The notes: generated from the sequence alone by a model not told the origin. DNA of 64,000 nt from an uncultured delta proteobacterium (GCA_903875445.1 CAIQWD010000114.1:1-64000); one strand, 5' to 3'. Shown: positions 27,257-36,480, numbered from the stretch's first letter. Program-made: numbers and translations.

Positions 27257-28378
27257 ATGACAACAACAGCCAGCGATTTTCAGATCTTTGCCAAACCTGC
27301 CAGCTATCGTTGCAACCTCGAGTGCAGCTATTGCTATTATCTCGGCAAGGCCGACCTCTTGCCGGCAGACCCACTGCCGCTGATGGCGGACGCTCTTCTT
27401 GAAACCTATATTCACGGGCATATTGAGACCCATCCAGGAGAAATTGTCCGATTTTCCTGGCACGGCGGCGAGCCGACGCTCCTTGGTCTTGACTACTTCC
27501 GGCGCATTGTCGAACTGCAGCAAAAATATTGCCCGCCCGACAAACGCATTGCCAACGGCATCCAGACCAACGGCACCCTGCTGAACGATGCCTGGGGCCG
27601 CTTTCTGGCAAAACATCGCTTTTCCGTAGGCTTGAGCCTTGACGGCCCGGAGGAAATCCATGATCTGTACCGCCGCACCAGACGGGGCCTGGGCACCCAC
27701 GACGCGGTGATGCGCGGCTATAACTGCCTTGTCAAACATGGCGTACCTGTCGATATTCTCTGCGTAATCAATGACTACAACGTCATGTTCCCCCTGCAGG
27801 TGTACCGTTTTTTTACCTCCATCGGCGCGAAATACCTGAGTTTTTTGCCGCTGGTCGAACGCATCCCGAGCGGAGTCAGCGAGCGCACGGTCCACCCGGA
27901 GGCCTTTGGCGCCTTTTTATGCACGGTTTTCGACCTGTGGCTGGCAGAGGATATCGGCAGCATCAAGATACAGATCTTCGAGGAAGCGGCGCGCACCGCC
28001 TTTGCCCAGGACCATTCCCTGTGCCTTTTTCGGCCAACCTGCGGCGACATCCCGGTGCTTGAATACAATGGCGATGTCTATGCCTGCGATCATTTCGTCC
28101 TGCCCGCCTGGCGAGTGGGGAACCTTCAGGAGGCCACACTTGTCGAGATCCTCACCTCTAAGCGTCTGACCGCTTTTGGCGCGGCCAAACGCTTGACCCT
28201 TCCGCAATGTTGCAGGTCCTGCGAGGTACTGGCGATGTGCAACGGCGAGTGTCCGAAAAACCGCTTTGTCGAAAAGGCCGGGGAGACGGAAAAATGCAAC
28301 TACCTGTGCGCCGGCTACAAACTCTTCTTCACCCATTGCACTCCCTTTGTGCAGGCGATTTCCCGGCAATGGTCGTAA
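27257..28378 (+). CDS. Radical SAM sulfatase-maturase-type enzyme (anSME)
   Basis: 373 residues. The SAM cluster motif CNLECSYC has C19, C23 and C26. Residues after about 255 form a SPASM domain with CGDIPVLEYNGDVYACDHF and a final CCRSCEVLAMCNGECPKNRF for auxiliary [4Fe-4S] clusters. Characterised family members oxidise a Cys or Ser of a sulfatase to formylglycine without oxygen. No sulfatase lies in the window, so the partner is elsewhere or the substrate is a different peptide. It is divergent from the hydrogenase operon. Confidence 0.88.
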   Translation: MTTTASDFQIFAKPASYRCNLECSYCYYLGKADLLPADPLPLMADALLETYIHGHIETHPGEIVRFSWHGGEPTLLGLDYFRRIVELQQKYCPPDKRIANGIQTNGTLLNDAWGRFLAKHRFSVGLSLDGPEEIHDLYRRTRRGLGTHDAVMRGYNCLVKHGVPVDILCVINDYNVMFPLQVYRFFTSIGAKYLSFLPLVERIPSGVSERTVHPEAFGAFLCTVFDLWLAEDIGSIKIQIFEEAARTAFAQDHSLCLFRPTCGDIPVLEYNGDVYACDHFVLPAWRVGNLQEATLVEILTSKRLTAFGAAKRLTLPQCCRSCEVLAMCNGECPKNRFVEKAGETEKCNYLCAGYKLFFTHCTPFVQAISRQWS

Positions 28379-28409
28379 GTGTAAAAAATGCTGCAGCGGC
28401 AAAGAGTCA

Positions 28410-29273
28410 TCAACTCTTCAATTTTCTCGTCAAGAACTCGATAGTCCGCTTCCAGGCCAACTCCGCCGCCCCCTTGTTGTAACGGGCCGCGTTGGTGTCA
28501 TTGTTAAAGGCGTGGTCGGCGCCTTCGTACATATACAGTTCATGCTCGACACCGTTTTTCACCAGCGCTTCCTTCAGTTCAGGGATTCCCTTGTTGATGC
28601 GTTCGTCGAGCCCGGCGTAATGGAGGAGGAGCGCGGCTTTAATCTTCACCACCTCGTCGGTCGGCGGCTGCATGCCGTAATAGGGGACGGCGGCAACGAT
28701 GTCCGCCGACTGCACCGCCAACATATTGGCCACGGCACCGCCCCAGCAGAAACCGACGACTCCGACCTTTCCGGTCGATTGTGGATGGGTTTTAAGATAG
28801 GCTGCTGCGGCGGCAAAATTTTTAATCGTCTCTTCCATATTGAGAGTTTTTATCATGCCTATCGCCTGCTCCTGATCGGCAGGTGTGCCACCCATGGATG
28901 ACAGTGCATCCGGGGCAAGGGCCAGGAAGCCCTCCAGGGCAAAGCGCCTGGTGACATCTTCAATGTGGGGATTGAGGCCCCTGTTCTCATGAACGATGAG
29001 GATAGCCGGCATCTTGGCGATATTTTTCGGCTGTGCCTGATAGCCGGACATTTGCCCGGTTGCAACCGGAAATTTCACCACTTGGGAGGCCAGCCGGGCA
29101 TCACCTTCGGCAACGATTTCCGCCTGCGCCACACTGCTTTCCAGCAGTGGTAGAAGCGCATAGGCGGCGGCCACCCCCCCGACAATGCCAGCCAGTTTTT
29201 CCAGGAACTGTCTCCGGTTGATTTCTTTATGTGTATATTGGGCGTACACCTCGGTTGCTCTCCGGTCTACCAT
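28410..29273 (-). CDS. Tat-exported dienelactone hydrolase family protein
   Basis: 287 residues from the ATG at 29273, chosen because AGGAGG lies 7 bases before it; an upstream ATG would add 18 residues with no such site. A twin-arginine signal NRRQFLEKL with a hydrophobic stretch leads to a mature alpha/beta hydrolase. It has the HENRGLNPH oxyanion region, nucleophile GFCWGG (cysteine, as in dienelactone hydrolase), an acid in YAGLDERI and a histidine in GADHAFNND. It likely acts in the periplasm on an ester or lactone. The true substrate is unknown. Confidence 0.86.
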   Translation of the reverse strand: MVDRRATEVYAQYTHKEINRRQFLEKLAGIVGGVAAAYALLPLLESSVAQAEIVAEGDARLASQVVKFPVATGQMSGYQAQPKNIAKMPAILIVHENRGLNPHIEDVTRRFALEGFLALAPDALSSMGGTPADQEQAIGMIKTLNMEETIKNFAAAAAYLKTHPQSTGKVGVVGFCWGGAVANMLAVQSADIVAAVPYYGMQPPTDEVVKIKAALLLHYAGLDERINKGIPELKEALVKNGVEHELYMYEGADHAFNNDTNAARYNKGAAELAWKRTIEFLTRKLKS

Positions 29274-29782
29274 GGCACTCCTCCTCCGTTTGCTGGTTGT
29301 ATGATGAACAGGCATCAACTCCTTCATTTTGCTCTACCACATTCCCCTCGTCGTTTTGAAGCTTAGACTTGCCCGGACCATGCTGTCAAGACCCGAGGCG
29401 GCAATGCGCAGAAACAACAGACGATTGCTCAAGCAAATACTTGCCGGGGACTTCCCGGAAAACTCGTGAAAATCGGCTTGTTCCTTACCTAAAATACCCG
29501 TATCTGTCGGCTGAGCAACTCGGATTTGTTGCATTTTCAATTCACTCGGGGAGTGATTGAGGGTTGACAAGTACCCCTACAATAGTCTAAAGATTACCGG
29601 AAATAAATCGTTTGCCGGAAATAAATCTCCGGGTTTTGTAAAAGGTCGCACATCTTGCACAACTAAAATGATTTTCGGGGAATAGCAATTGCATCCCAGG
29701 AGAAGACGCATCGCGGAAGGTTGAACCTTCTGTCCCATGCAAGCTACAAAAAAACAAGTTGCAAAACGCTGACGAGAGGACC
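29274..29782. other. Gap with a possible frameshifted gene remnant
   Basis: No intact gene. On the plus strand two adjoining frames read like one decayed protein: one ends LLKQILAGDFPENS at 29469 and the next continues TRENRLVPYLKYPYLSAEQL to a stop at 29560. A single frameshift near 29460 would join them. I do not recognise the family. The 200 bases after it, up to the NlpC/P60 start, hold nothing I can support. Confidence 0.3.
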
Positions 29783-30328
29783 ATGCAAAAACAAATCCGA
29801 CCCTGTCCGTTTTCTAGAAGTCTCATTTGTATCGTTTGCTGTGTAATTATCGCCATATCGGTTTCCCGGACCTGGGCCATGGAAGGTCCATCCGAATTTT
29901 CATTATCATCGATCGGTCTTTCCGAACAGAAGTTTGAAGATGAGGTGAAAGAGTACCTTGGCACCCCCTATCGAAAAGGAGGAACAACCAGGAAAGGTAT
30001 GGATTGTTCCGGTTTCGCCAGAACCGTCTATGACGAACTCTTAGGCCTCGAACTGCCCCATAGCTCCGGGGACCAATTCCGTTCCTCGGAACTCCAAAAA
30101 ATAGATGCCAGTGAATTGCAAGCCGGCGATCTGGTCTTTTTTGCCAATAAAAAGAAAAAACGCAGCAATCAGCGCATCAATCATGTCGGGGTCTACCTGT
30201 CGGACGGGCAATTCATTCATGCCAGCAGCAGCGAAGGTATCATCGTCTCCAGCCTTGATGAAAAATACTGGAAAATGCGCTTCGTCGGTTCGAAACGCCA
30301 CCTGGCCCTTCAGTTCTGCCGGCGATAA
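29783..30328 (+). CDS. NlpC/P60-family cell-wall hydrolase
   Basis: 181 residues from the ATG at 29783, preceded by GAGAGGA; the frame is open slightly further upstream from a TTG. A hydrophobic N-terminus (about 11-32) is a signal peptide. The NlpC/P60 domain has the catalytic cysteine C75 in DCSGF, the histidine in NHVGVY and a later FIHASS. It is expected to be a DL-endopeptidase on peptidoglycan stems. It is directly followed by a barrel fragment in another frame, so part of its original operon may be gone. Confidence 0.85.
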   Translation: MQKQIRPCPFSRSLICIVCCVIIAISVSRTWAMEGPSEFSLSSIGLSEQKFEDEVKEYLGTPYRKGGTTRKGMDCSGFARTVYDELLGLELPHSSGDQFRSSELQKIDASELQAGDLVFFANKKKKRSNQRINHVGVYLSDGQFIHASSSEGIIVSSLDEKYWKMRFVGSKRHLALQFCRR

Positions 30329-31064
30329 CGATGAGTTCCGCTATGAGAGCTACCTGGAGATACCCGCGCATCGAAACGGCGCTTTCACCTTTTACAGCCG
30401 GGATGAAGTCAGTCGAAACACAGCCGTCGAAAACGACTTCGCAACCATCAACTCCGACCCCCTCGGAATCCGCGACACCTCATCCCCTGCCCGGAATTAT
30501 CGGGAAATCGGTTATAATCAGACTCTCTTCGATGGCTTCGATATCAGTCTCTCTGCCTTCACCGAGAAATTTGACGTAAGTACCGCCTGGCCGGGAATCG
30601 AACCTAGGGACCAATCCAAGGGATATAATTTGGATGAAACTGCTTACACCTCGGTTCGCCAAGGCCTCACCCTCTCTGGTGACTACCGCCCCAGCAACTG
30701 GCTCAGTTTCACCCCATCGCTTACCTATTTTGAACATACCGGCGATCTCGAACATCTGGTAAATGTTCCTAAACGGACACTCGGCCTCAACACCCAGCTG
30801 TCTCCCCTGCATAATAGCTGGTCCCTGTCGATGCTCGTGCAGTATACCGACGGCGAGAATCTCACGAATCTTGCAGACTTGGACAACAAAATCAACTCCC
30901 TGGATATGTCTTTCAAACTTGGAATTGCGCTCACGGAAAATCTCCAGTTTTCCATCATTAGCAAATACGACAAACGATCCATGGCCTTCAAAATGATGGA
31001 CGATTCTTCGCTTAACCAACCTCTCTCAAGCGATGTCGCGATGGTTTTCGATTTCAGTTATTAG
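30309..31064 (+). pseudogene. Orphan outer-membrane beta-barrel C-terminal fragment
   Basis: A frame of about 250 residues without a usable start codon near its beginning. It shows alternating hydrophobic/polar strands ended by aromatic residues (for example GLTLSGDYRPSNWLSFTPSL, NSWSLSMLVQYTDGENL, FDFSY) and ends in an aromatic residue after a short strand, as in TonB-dependent receptors and other barrels. The plug and N-terminal strands are absent, and its 5' end is buried against the NlpC/P60 stop. I infer the leftover of a deleted receptor, possibly siderophore or metal related. Confidence 0.5.
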
Positions 31065-31164
31065 CAGTCCACCGGCCTGGGGCCAGGGTTTATCAGCAAG
31101 GATTCTTCAGATAAATCTGTTTTCCCTCCATTCGTTTTTATAACATCTTCTTAGTTACTCCGTG

Positions 31165-31355
31165 TTCGGCCTGGAGAGAGGAAGTCCTCTCGGCGGGGCT
31201 GTGCAGTTTTTCTCCTACGACACACCATCGCCCTCTCCTTGCCGGAGATGATTATTCTCCGCAACATTCTCAAACCACCACTCATTGCTACTTTTATTGC
31301 CGTGGTCGGCAACGGTACCATTTTTACCGGATACCTCTTTAATTTTATAATCTAA
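31165..31355 (+). pseudogene. Decayed permease remnant (ArsP/DUF318-like)
   Basis: A first frame reads FGLERGSPLGGAVQFFSYDT, which resembles the transmembrane start of PF03773 permeases. After a frame change the region from about 31225 reads IALSLPEMIILRNILKPPL, then IATFIAVVGNGTIFTGYLFN, a family block that follows it, and ends at TAA 31353-31355. Most of the middle is missing. It lies just ahead of a functional split permease pair (33125-34140) of the same family, so it looks like a superseded or rearranged copy. Confidence 0.55.
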
Positions 31356-31382
31356 AATGAGGAATATCTTTAACTCACCTGG

Positions 31383-31577
31383 GTGGTCTTCATTTTGCTC
31401 TTTGCTATCGGCCACTGCATCCCTATAGTAATTGCCGGAAGTTCGACCGCCATGGTTAAAAGTCTCCTCGCCAATAACTCCTGGCAGCAGAGCGGCAGGG
31501 TCTTTAAGCGACTGGCGGGCACGTTGATCGCCCTGCTCGGCGTGTATTTTATTGTTCAGCCGTTTTTTTCAGCGTGA
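31383..31577 (+). pseudogene. C-terminal remnant of a CcdA/ArsG-like membrane protein
   Basis: 64 residues: LLFAIGHCIPIVIAGSS followed by a last hydrophobic helix, LAGTLIALLGVYFIVQPFF. This matches the end of CcdA/DsbD-like six-helix proteins, a family that includes arsenical efflux proteins of the ArsG type. The first four or five helices are missing and there is no start in a sensible place. It is another decayed piece at the front edge of the arsenic locus. Confidence 0.5.
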
Positions 31578-31645
31578 GCTGAGCGATCTGGATATTACGA
31601 ACACGGCACGCTACCTGTAAATTTATTCGGAGAACAACCACAGCC

Positions 31646-32089
31646 ATGCAAGCGAAACTAAAAATTCTTTTTCTCTGTACCGGCAATTCCTGCCGTAGCC
31701 AAATGGCGGAGGGATGGACACGGGCGTTGAAAGGTGATGTTTTCGAGGTGTATTCCGCCGGCATCGAGATCCACGGCCTCAATCCACTGGCCGTCGAGGT
31801 TATGGCCGAGGTTGGAGTTGATATTTCCGCCCACACCTCAAAAAATCTAGACAGTCTGCGGCATATCGCCTTCGATGCGGTCATTACCGTCTGCGATAAC
31901 GCCCGCGAGACCTGCCCGTTTTTTCCCGGGGCAAAAAAGATGGTGCATGTCGGTTTCAGCGACCCGCCGGCCCTGGCGGAGAAACTGGCCGCCTCAGGTG
32001 CCGAAGAGGAGGAGCAGCGCAACTGCTACCGCCAGGTCCGCGATGAGATTCGAGCCTTTGTCCTGACCCTGCCCGAATCTCTGGGATAG
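31646..32089 (+). CDS. arsC: Arsenate reductase, low-molecular-weight phosphatase type
   Basis: 147 residues. The P-loop is CTGNSCRSQMAE with nucleophile C11 and C16, and the later pair in CDNARETCPFFPG supplies the resolving cysteines of the thioredoxin-coupled ArsC mechanism. The acid is in GFSDPPAL. It reduces arsenate to arsenite for export by Acr3. It sits downstream of two decayed permease remnants and is followed after 38 bp by a cation diffusion facilitator. Confidence 0.9.
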   Translation: MQAKLKILFLCTGNSCRSQMAEGWTRALKGDVFEVYSAGIEIHGLNPLAVEVMAEVGVDISAHTSKNLDSLRHIAFDAVITVCDNARETCPFFPGAKKMVHVGFSDPPALAEKLAASGAEEEEQRNCYRQVRDEIRAFVLTLPESLG

Positions 32090-32127
32090 AAGACAGCCCT
32101 CTTTACTTTTTTGATTGGAGATTTTCA

Positions 32128-33114
32128 ATGGCCCATGACCACAGCCACCACAGTCATACCCCGGGCAACCTGAATCGTGCTTTTGCCATCGGCACTGTCT
32201 TAAACCTGCTCTTTGTGGTCATTGAAGCAAGCTATGGCCTGCTGTCCCATTCTCTGGCCCTGGTCGCCGACGCCGGACACAATCTCAGCGACGTCATGAC
32301 CCTGCTTCTTGCCTGGGCTGCCATGGCCCTGGCCAAGCGAGCAGCCACCGCCCGGCATACCTTCGGATTTAAGAAAGGGACTATCCTTGCCTCACTCTGC
32401 AGTGCGCTCTTTCTCTACGCTGCCATCGGGGTCATCATCTGGGAAGCTGTTGCCCGCCTGCGCTCTCCGGTACCGGTTGACGGGATGACCATTACCATCA
32501 TCGCCGCCATCGGGGTAGTCGTCAATACCGCTACCGCCTTCCTCTTCATGGCCGGCAGAAAGGATGATCTCAACATCAAGGGGGCATTTTTGCATATGGC
32601 CGCTGATGCAGTCGTTTCCGCCGGCGTGGTTGTGTCGGGGCTCATTATCGCCGCGACCGGCTGGAATATTCTTGACCCGGTGATTTCCATAGCCATCGCT
32701 TGTGTTATCATCCTGTCGGGCTGGGGGCTGTTGAAGGATTCCCTGCATCTCGCCATGGCTGGGGTTCCGGCGGAGATAGATCCGGAGGCGGTCCTTGCTT
32801 ATCTGCGCAATTTGTCGGGCGTGCAGTGTGTCTACGACCTGCATATCTGGGCCGCCAGCACCACCGAAAACGTCCTGACCGCCCATCTGGTCATGGAAAA
32901 CGGCGGGACGGACGAATTTCTTCAGGACACTGCCGAATATCTTCGCCACAACTGCAACATTCATCACAGCACCATCCAGATCGAACGCTTCAAGAGCGAT
33001 GGCCTTTGCCTTCATGAGAGCCTTGATCCGCATAAAAACTGTTGGCCGGGTAAGATGGACGCTCCTCACCATGATCGTCACTCGGCAAGTCACTCGCATC
33101 CGGACAAAGCATAG
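32128..33114 (+). CDS. Cation diffusion facilitator (CzcD/ZitB-like)
   Basis: 328 residues. A His-rich N-terminus (HDHSHHSH) precedes six helices with HNLSD and HMAADA, the metal-site motifs of zinc-type CDF transporters, and a cytosolic C-terminal domain with a His-rich tail (HHDRHSASHSH). It exports Zn(II) or related divalent cations. The location inside the arsenic locus suggests a general metal-stress island. The stop is 10 bp before the next gene. Confidence 0.9.
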   Translation: MAHDHSHHSHTPGNLNRAFAIGTVLNLLFVVIEASYGLLSHSLALVADAGHNLSDVMTLLLAWAAMALAKRAATARHTFGFKKGTILASLCSALFLYAAIGVIIWEAVARLRSPVPVDGMTITIIAAIGVVVNTATAFLFMAGRKDDLNIKGAFLHMAADAVVSAGVVVSGLIIAATGWNILDPVISIAIACVIILSGWGLLKDSLHLAMAGVPAEIDPEAVLAYLRNLSGVQCVYDLHIWAASTTENVLTAHLVMENGGTDEFLQDTAEYLRHNCNIHHSTIQIERFKSDGLCLHESLDPHKNCWPGKMDAPHHDRHSASHSHPDKA

Positions 33115-33124
33115 GAAAGAAAAA

Positions 33125-33607
33125 ATGGACACCTTTATTCTCTATCTTGTCGCCGCCGTCTGCCTGGTCTGGTCGTTTGTGAAAAGCAGGGAGAAAACCC
33201 GCATAGCCTTGAAGAAGGCCTGGAAATCCTTTGAAAACATTCTGCCGCAATTTCTGGTGGTTTTGATCCTCGTGGCTCTCTGTTTATCGGTGCTTGACAC
33301 CGAGACGATTTCCCTGTTTCTCGGCAAGAATTCCGGGGTATGGGGTGTGCTGGCCGCCTCGCTGGTCGGGGCGATAACCCTCATTCCCGGTTTCGTTGCC
33401 TTCCCGGCGGCGGCTGCCTTGATGCAGGGCGGGGCGGGAGTGGTGCAGATCGCCGCCTTTGTCTCCAGCCTGATGATGGTCGGGGTGGTCACCCTGCCCC
33501 TGGAAATCCAGTATTTCGGCAGGCGCGCCGCCCTCTTGCGTAATCTTCTCGCCTATATTTTTTCTCTGGTCGCCGCCGTCTGGGTCGGCTGGGTGGTGGG
33601 CTTATGA
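33125..33607 (+). CDS. Permease, N-terminal half-type subunit (PF03773-like)
   Basis: 160 residues from the ATG at 33125 with AGGAAAG upstream; the frame is open earlier but overlaps the CDF gene. Four hydrophobic stretches are visible, with the block LVGAITLIPGFVAFPAAAALM and FVSSLMMVGVVTLP, typical of half-size permeases of the ArsP/DUF318 superfamily. It overlaps the next gene by ATGA, and together the two would rebuild an eight-helix transporter. Organoarsenical, cobalt or other metal export is possible; unknown. Confidence 0.72.
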   Translation: MDTFILYLVAAVCLVWSFVKSREKTRIALKKAWKSFENILPQFLVVLILVALCLSVLDTETISLFLGKNSGVWGVLAASLVGAITLIPGFVAFPAAAALMQGGAGVVQIAAFVSSLMMVGVVTLPLEIQYFGRRAALLRNLLAYIFSLVAAVWVGWVVGL

Positions 33608-34140
33608 AACCGCTGTTGCGCCGTTATGCCGCTGTCCTGGTGGCAACCGTAGTGTTCCTCGCCTTTCTCGTGCTTTTGCCGGGGTATCAGGGCAAGGCCT
33701 TGGAGATCCTTTCCTTTCAGACTCGGACCTTGCTGTTGGTCATCCCACCGATCTTTGTCCTTCTCGGCCTTCTCGACGTCTGGGTGCCGCGTGAAAAAAT
33801 GATACGCTTCATGGGTCCGGGGTCGGGAACCAAAGGCATAACCCTTGCTTTTCTCCTCGGCTCCTTTGCCGCGGGGCCACTGTATGGGGCCTTTCCCGTG
33901 GCCGCCGTACTCATGAAAAAGGGTGCGAGTTTTCCCAACATTCTCATCTTCATCGGTGCCTGGTCAACAACCAAGATCCCGATGCTGCTTTTTGAAAGCT
34001 CGGCCCTCGGGGTTCGCTTTACCCTTGCCCGCCTAGCCATCGACATCGTCGGGATTGTTGTGATCGCCATGGCTATGATGGCGCTTTTGCCGAAGGCCGA
34101 GGTCGAGGAGCTCTACCGCCAGGCGGAAAAGATCGGCTGA
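33604..34140 (+). CDS. Permease, C-terminal half-type subunit (PF03773-like)
   Basis: 178 residues with four or five helices and the parallel block LGSFAAGPLYGAFPVAAVLM, then IFIGAWSTTKIPMLLFE. This internal similarity to the partner gene reflects the duplicated repeat of the family. It is translationally coupled to the first half by a four-base overlap. The last reading frame of the plus-strand arsenic genes, it converges on the Fe-S gene. Confidence 0.72.
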   Translation: MKPLLRRYAAVLVATVVFLAFLVLLPGYQGKALEILSFQTRTLLLVIPPIFVLLGLLDVWVPREKMIRFMGPGSGTKGITLAFLLGSFAAGPLYGAFPVAAVLMKKGASFPNILIFIGAWSTTKIPMLLFESSALGVRFTLARLAIDIVGIVVIAMAMMALLPKAEVEELYRQAEKIG

Positions 34141-34183
34141 ACCCTATTTGCAAGAAATGTATGCTTTAATTTTGAACGACGGC

Positions 34184-34705
34184 TTATTCGAAATGGAACT
34201 GCGCGAGATAAGTCGCCATGGCTTCTTTTTTCTCTTGCGGCAGCGACGGGCAATAGGTCTGATCTTTGACCCCTTCGATAACCCGGACGGCAAAGACCAT
34301 ACAGGTCGGTTCGCCGCATTCTTTGCAGTTGGTTTTGGGAAGGAGCTTCAGGACTTCCATCAGGGCTGGCCGCTTCGCTCCTTGCACGCTCGGTTCGATA
34401 CTTTCGCGGTTTTCCCAGGCGTTGTTGATCTCGCGCTGCAGCCAGGCGACAATCTTCTCCGCCTGTTCTTCGTCCTGAAGGGCATTGACCGCGATTTTGC
34501 GGGGATGAATGGTAATCAGTTTGCCGGAACTTCTCAAAGTCAAAGCCGGCGGTTCTTTTATGTAGCCGAAGCCACCGAGTACCGTGTTCAGATACGGCAG
34601 AACCGCCCCGACATCATCGTTCAGGTGGGCAAAACAGTGCAAGCTCTGGGCATCCGGGTTGCACTTCGACCGAAATATTTCTAATGAATAGCCGGTAAGT
34701 AACAT
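34184..34705 (-). CDS. Fe-S domain protein of the acr3 operon
   Basis: 173 residues. The C-terminal part has LPKTNCKECGEPTCMVFAVRVIEGVKD followed by CPSL, a PF04060-like [4Fe-4S] domain with four cysteines. The N-terminal part (about 1-110) is alpha/beta with no motif I know. The start follows AAGGAG. It lies 17 bp after acr3 in the same direction, so an accessory role in arsenic handling or a redox partner is likely. Confidence 0.7.
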   Translation of the reverse strand: MLLTGYSLEIFRSKCNPDAQSLHCFAHLNDDVGAVLPYLNTVLGGFGYIKEPPALTLRSSGKLITIHPRKIAVNALQDEEQAEKIVAWLQREINNAWENRESIEPSVQGAKRPALMEVLKLLPKTNCKECGEPTCMVFAVRVIEGVKDQTYCPSLPQEKKEAMATYLAQFHFE

Positions 34706-34722
34706 CGCAACTCCTTCTTTTC

Positions 34723-35811
34723 TTACTCTTTTGTCCGTACATGACAGACCCCGGTGAGGGTCCGCCGCGCATAAGGAAAATATTTTGTTTTCAAGCGAAG
34801 AGCTACATTAACCAAGGCGATCAGTACCGGCACCTCGACCAGCGGGCCGATGACCGCCGCAAAGGCCTCTCCGGAATTGATGCCGAACACGGCGATGGCC
34901 ACGGCGATGGCCAGTTCAAAGTTATTGGAGGCGGCGGTGAAACTGAGAGTCGTCGTCTGCTCGTAGGTCGCTCCGACCTTCATGGAAAGGAAGAAGGAGA
35001 CAACGAACATCACCAGGAAATAGATGGTCAGGGGGAGGGCGATACGCAGCACATCAAAAGGTAACTGGATGATATACTCGCCTTTCAACGAGAACATTAC
35101 CAGAATGGTAAAAAGGAGAAAAATCAGGGTCAACGGGCTGATTTTCGGGACAAAGGTCTCTTCATACCACTGTTTGCCACGGCTTTTGATCCCGACAAAA
35201 CGGGTCAACATGCCGGCCAAGAAAGGGATACCGAGGTAGATAAAAACCGATTTGCCAATCTCACCGATCGACACATCGACCACCGCCCCCACAAGACCAA
35301 ACCACCGCGGAACGACGGTGATGAAGATCCAGGCATAGAAAGAGAAAAACAGGACCTGGAAAATCGAGTTGAAGGCCACAAGGCCGGCACAATACTCGGT
35401 ATCGCCGTCGGCCAAGTCATTCCAAACAATGACCATGGCAATACAGCGAGCAAGGCCGATGAGGATCAGACCGACCATATACTCATGTTGCCCGGAAAGA
35501 AAGGTGATGGCGAGAAGGAACATCAGAACCGGACCGATAAGCCAATTCTGCACAAGGGACAGGGCGAGAACCCTGCCGTTCTTAAACACCTGGCCGAGTT
35601 CTTCATACTTGACCTTGGCCAGCGGCGGGTACATCATCATGATCAGGCCGATGGCGATGGGGATATTGGTGGTCCCAATCTGAAAGGCATTGATTATCTT
35701 GGTGATAACCGGAAAAAAATAACCGCCAAAGACCCCTGCCAGCATCGCGGAGAAGATCCACAGGGTGAGAAATCTATCAATAAATGAGAGCTTTTTTGCT
35801 GAAGTAGCCAT
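34723..35811 (-). CDS. acr3: Arsenite efflux transporter Acr3
   Basis: 362 residues with about ten helices. Family signatures include [19 protein letters not shown], with the conserved cysteine essential in characterised Acr3 proteins, and [20 protein letters not shown] near the C-terminus. It exports As(III) driven by the proton gradient. The start ATG follows AAGGAAA. It is preceded by arsR and followed by the Fe-S protein gene. Confidence 0.94.
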   Translation of the reverse strand: MATSAKKLSFIDRFLTLWIFSAMLAGVFGGYFFPVITKIINAFQIGTTNIPIAIGLIMMMYPPLAKVKYEELGQVFKNGRVLALSLVQNWLIGPVLMFLLAITFLSGQHEYMVGLILIGLARCIAMVIVWNDLADGDTEYCAGLVAFNSIFQVLFFSFYAWIFITVVPRWFGLVGAVVDVSIGEIGKSVFIYLGIPFLAGMLTRFVGIKSRGKQWYEETFVPKISPLTLIFLLFTILVMFSLKGEYIIQLPFDVLRIALPLTIYFLVMFVVSFFLSMKVGATYEQTTTLSFTAASNNFELAIAVAIAVFGINSGEAFAAVIGPLVEVPVLIALVNVALRLKTKYFPYARRTLTGVCHVRTKE

Positions 35812-35871
35812 GGGGGTTTCCTTGAGAAAAAATGAATCTGGAAAAAAAGGCCAATCCGTTCAGGGTATGTG

Positions 35872-36279
35872 TCATCTCCCCATGAACTCTTGCGGGATAC
35901 TGTCTTTTTCTTCTTTCATTGCCTTTACCTGTTTATATCGTCGGCAAAATTCCGCCGTGTCGCAGGTGAGCATATCTGCGAGTTTTCGTCGGTCGGCCGT
36001 GATCTCCGCCGTGTCGCGCAGCACCTCACTCAGCCACTCTTTAACCGGTGCGGGGAAGGATTGGCCCAAGCGGTAGAAAACCCAGCGTCCTTCCTTTCGG
36101 CTTTGCACAAGACGAGCCTTGTGCAGGATGCTCATATGCCGGGAGACGGTCGCCATGCTGATTCGCAGCATTTCGGTAAGCTGGCAGACACAGAGTTCCT
36201 CATGTTCAAACAAGGCGGCGACAACGCGCATCCGGTTGCCGTCGGCCAAGGCCTTTACTGTGTCGAGTGCAGTTTGCAT
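35872..36279 (-). CDS. arsR: ArsR-family repressor
   Basis: 135 residues from the ATG at 36279 (MQTALDTVKALADGNRMRV), 7 bases after AGG; another ATG 12 bases upstream and a longer frame exist. The winged-helix core has LTEMLRISMATVSRHMSILHKARLVQSRKEGRWVFYRL. The metal-sensing ELCVC motif gives two cysteines for As(III), and further cysteines sit in the C-terminal tail (LTCDTAEFC). It should repress acr3 and its own operon. The upstream AT-rich region to 36348 probably holds the operator; I cannot define it. Confidence 0.9.
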   Translation of the reverse strand: MQTALDTVKALADGNRMRVVAALFEHEELCVCQLTEMLRISMATVSRHMSILHKARLVQSRKEGRWVFYRLGQSFPAPVKEWLSEVLRDTAEITADRRKLADMLTCDTAEFCRRYKQVKAMKEEKDSIPQEFMGR

Positions 36280-36480
36280 GGTACGCCTCATATTTGCATA
36301 TTTATCTAAATGACGAATAATCGTAGCGAGCGTCCTTGTCCATGTCAAGCAGTTTTTCCATTTTCACTGACGGGGTCTGTTGTACCCTGCATTGACAAAT
36401 GGCATATGGCCAGATAGGATTTTTCTAGGAGCCGGCCCCTATCTCACCCGCGATGAGTCTCTGGAAAGGATGGAGCGAAT

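Noticed and set aside
28378-28410. Hydrogenase, radical SAM and hydrolase genes as one functional unit
   Set aside because: Directions differ, spacings are not operon-like and no shared pathway is evident.
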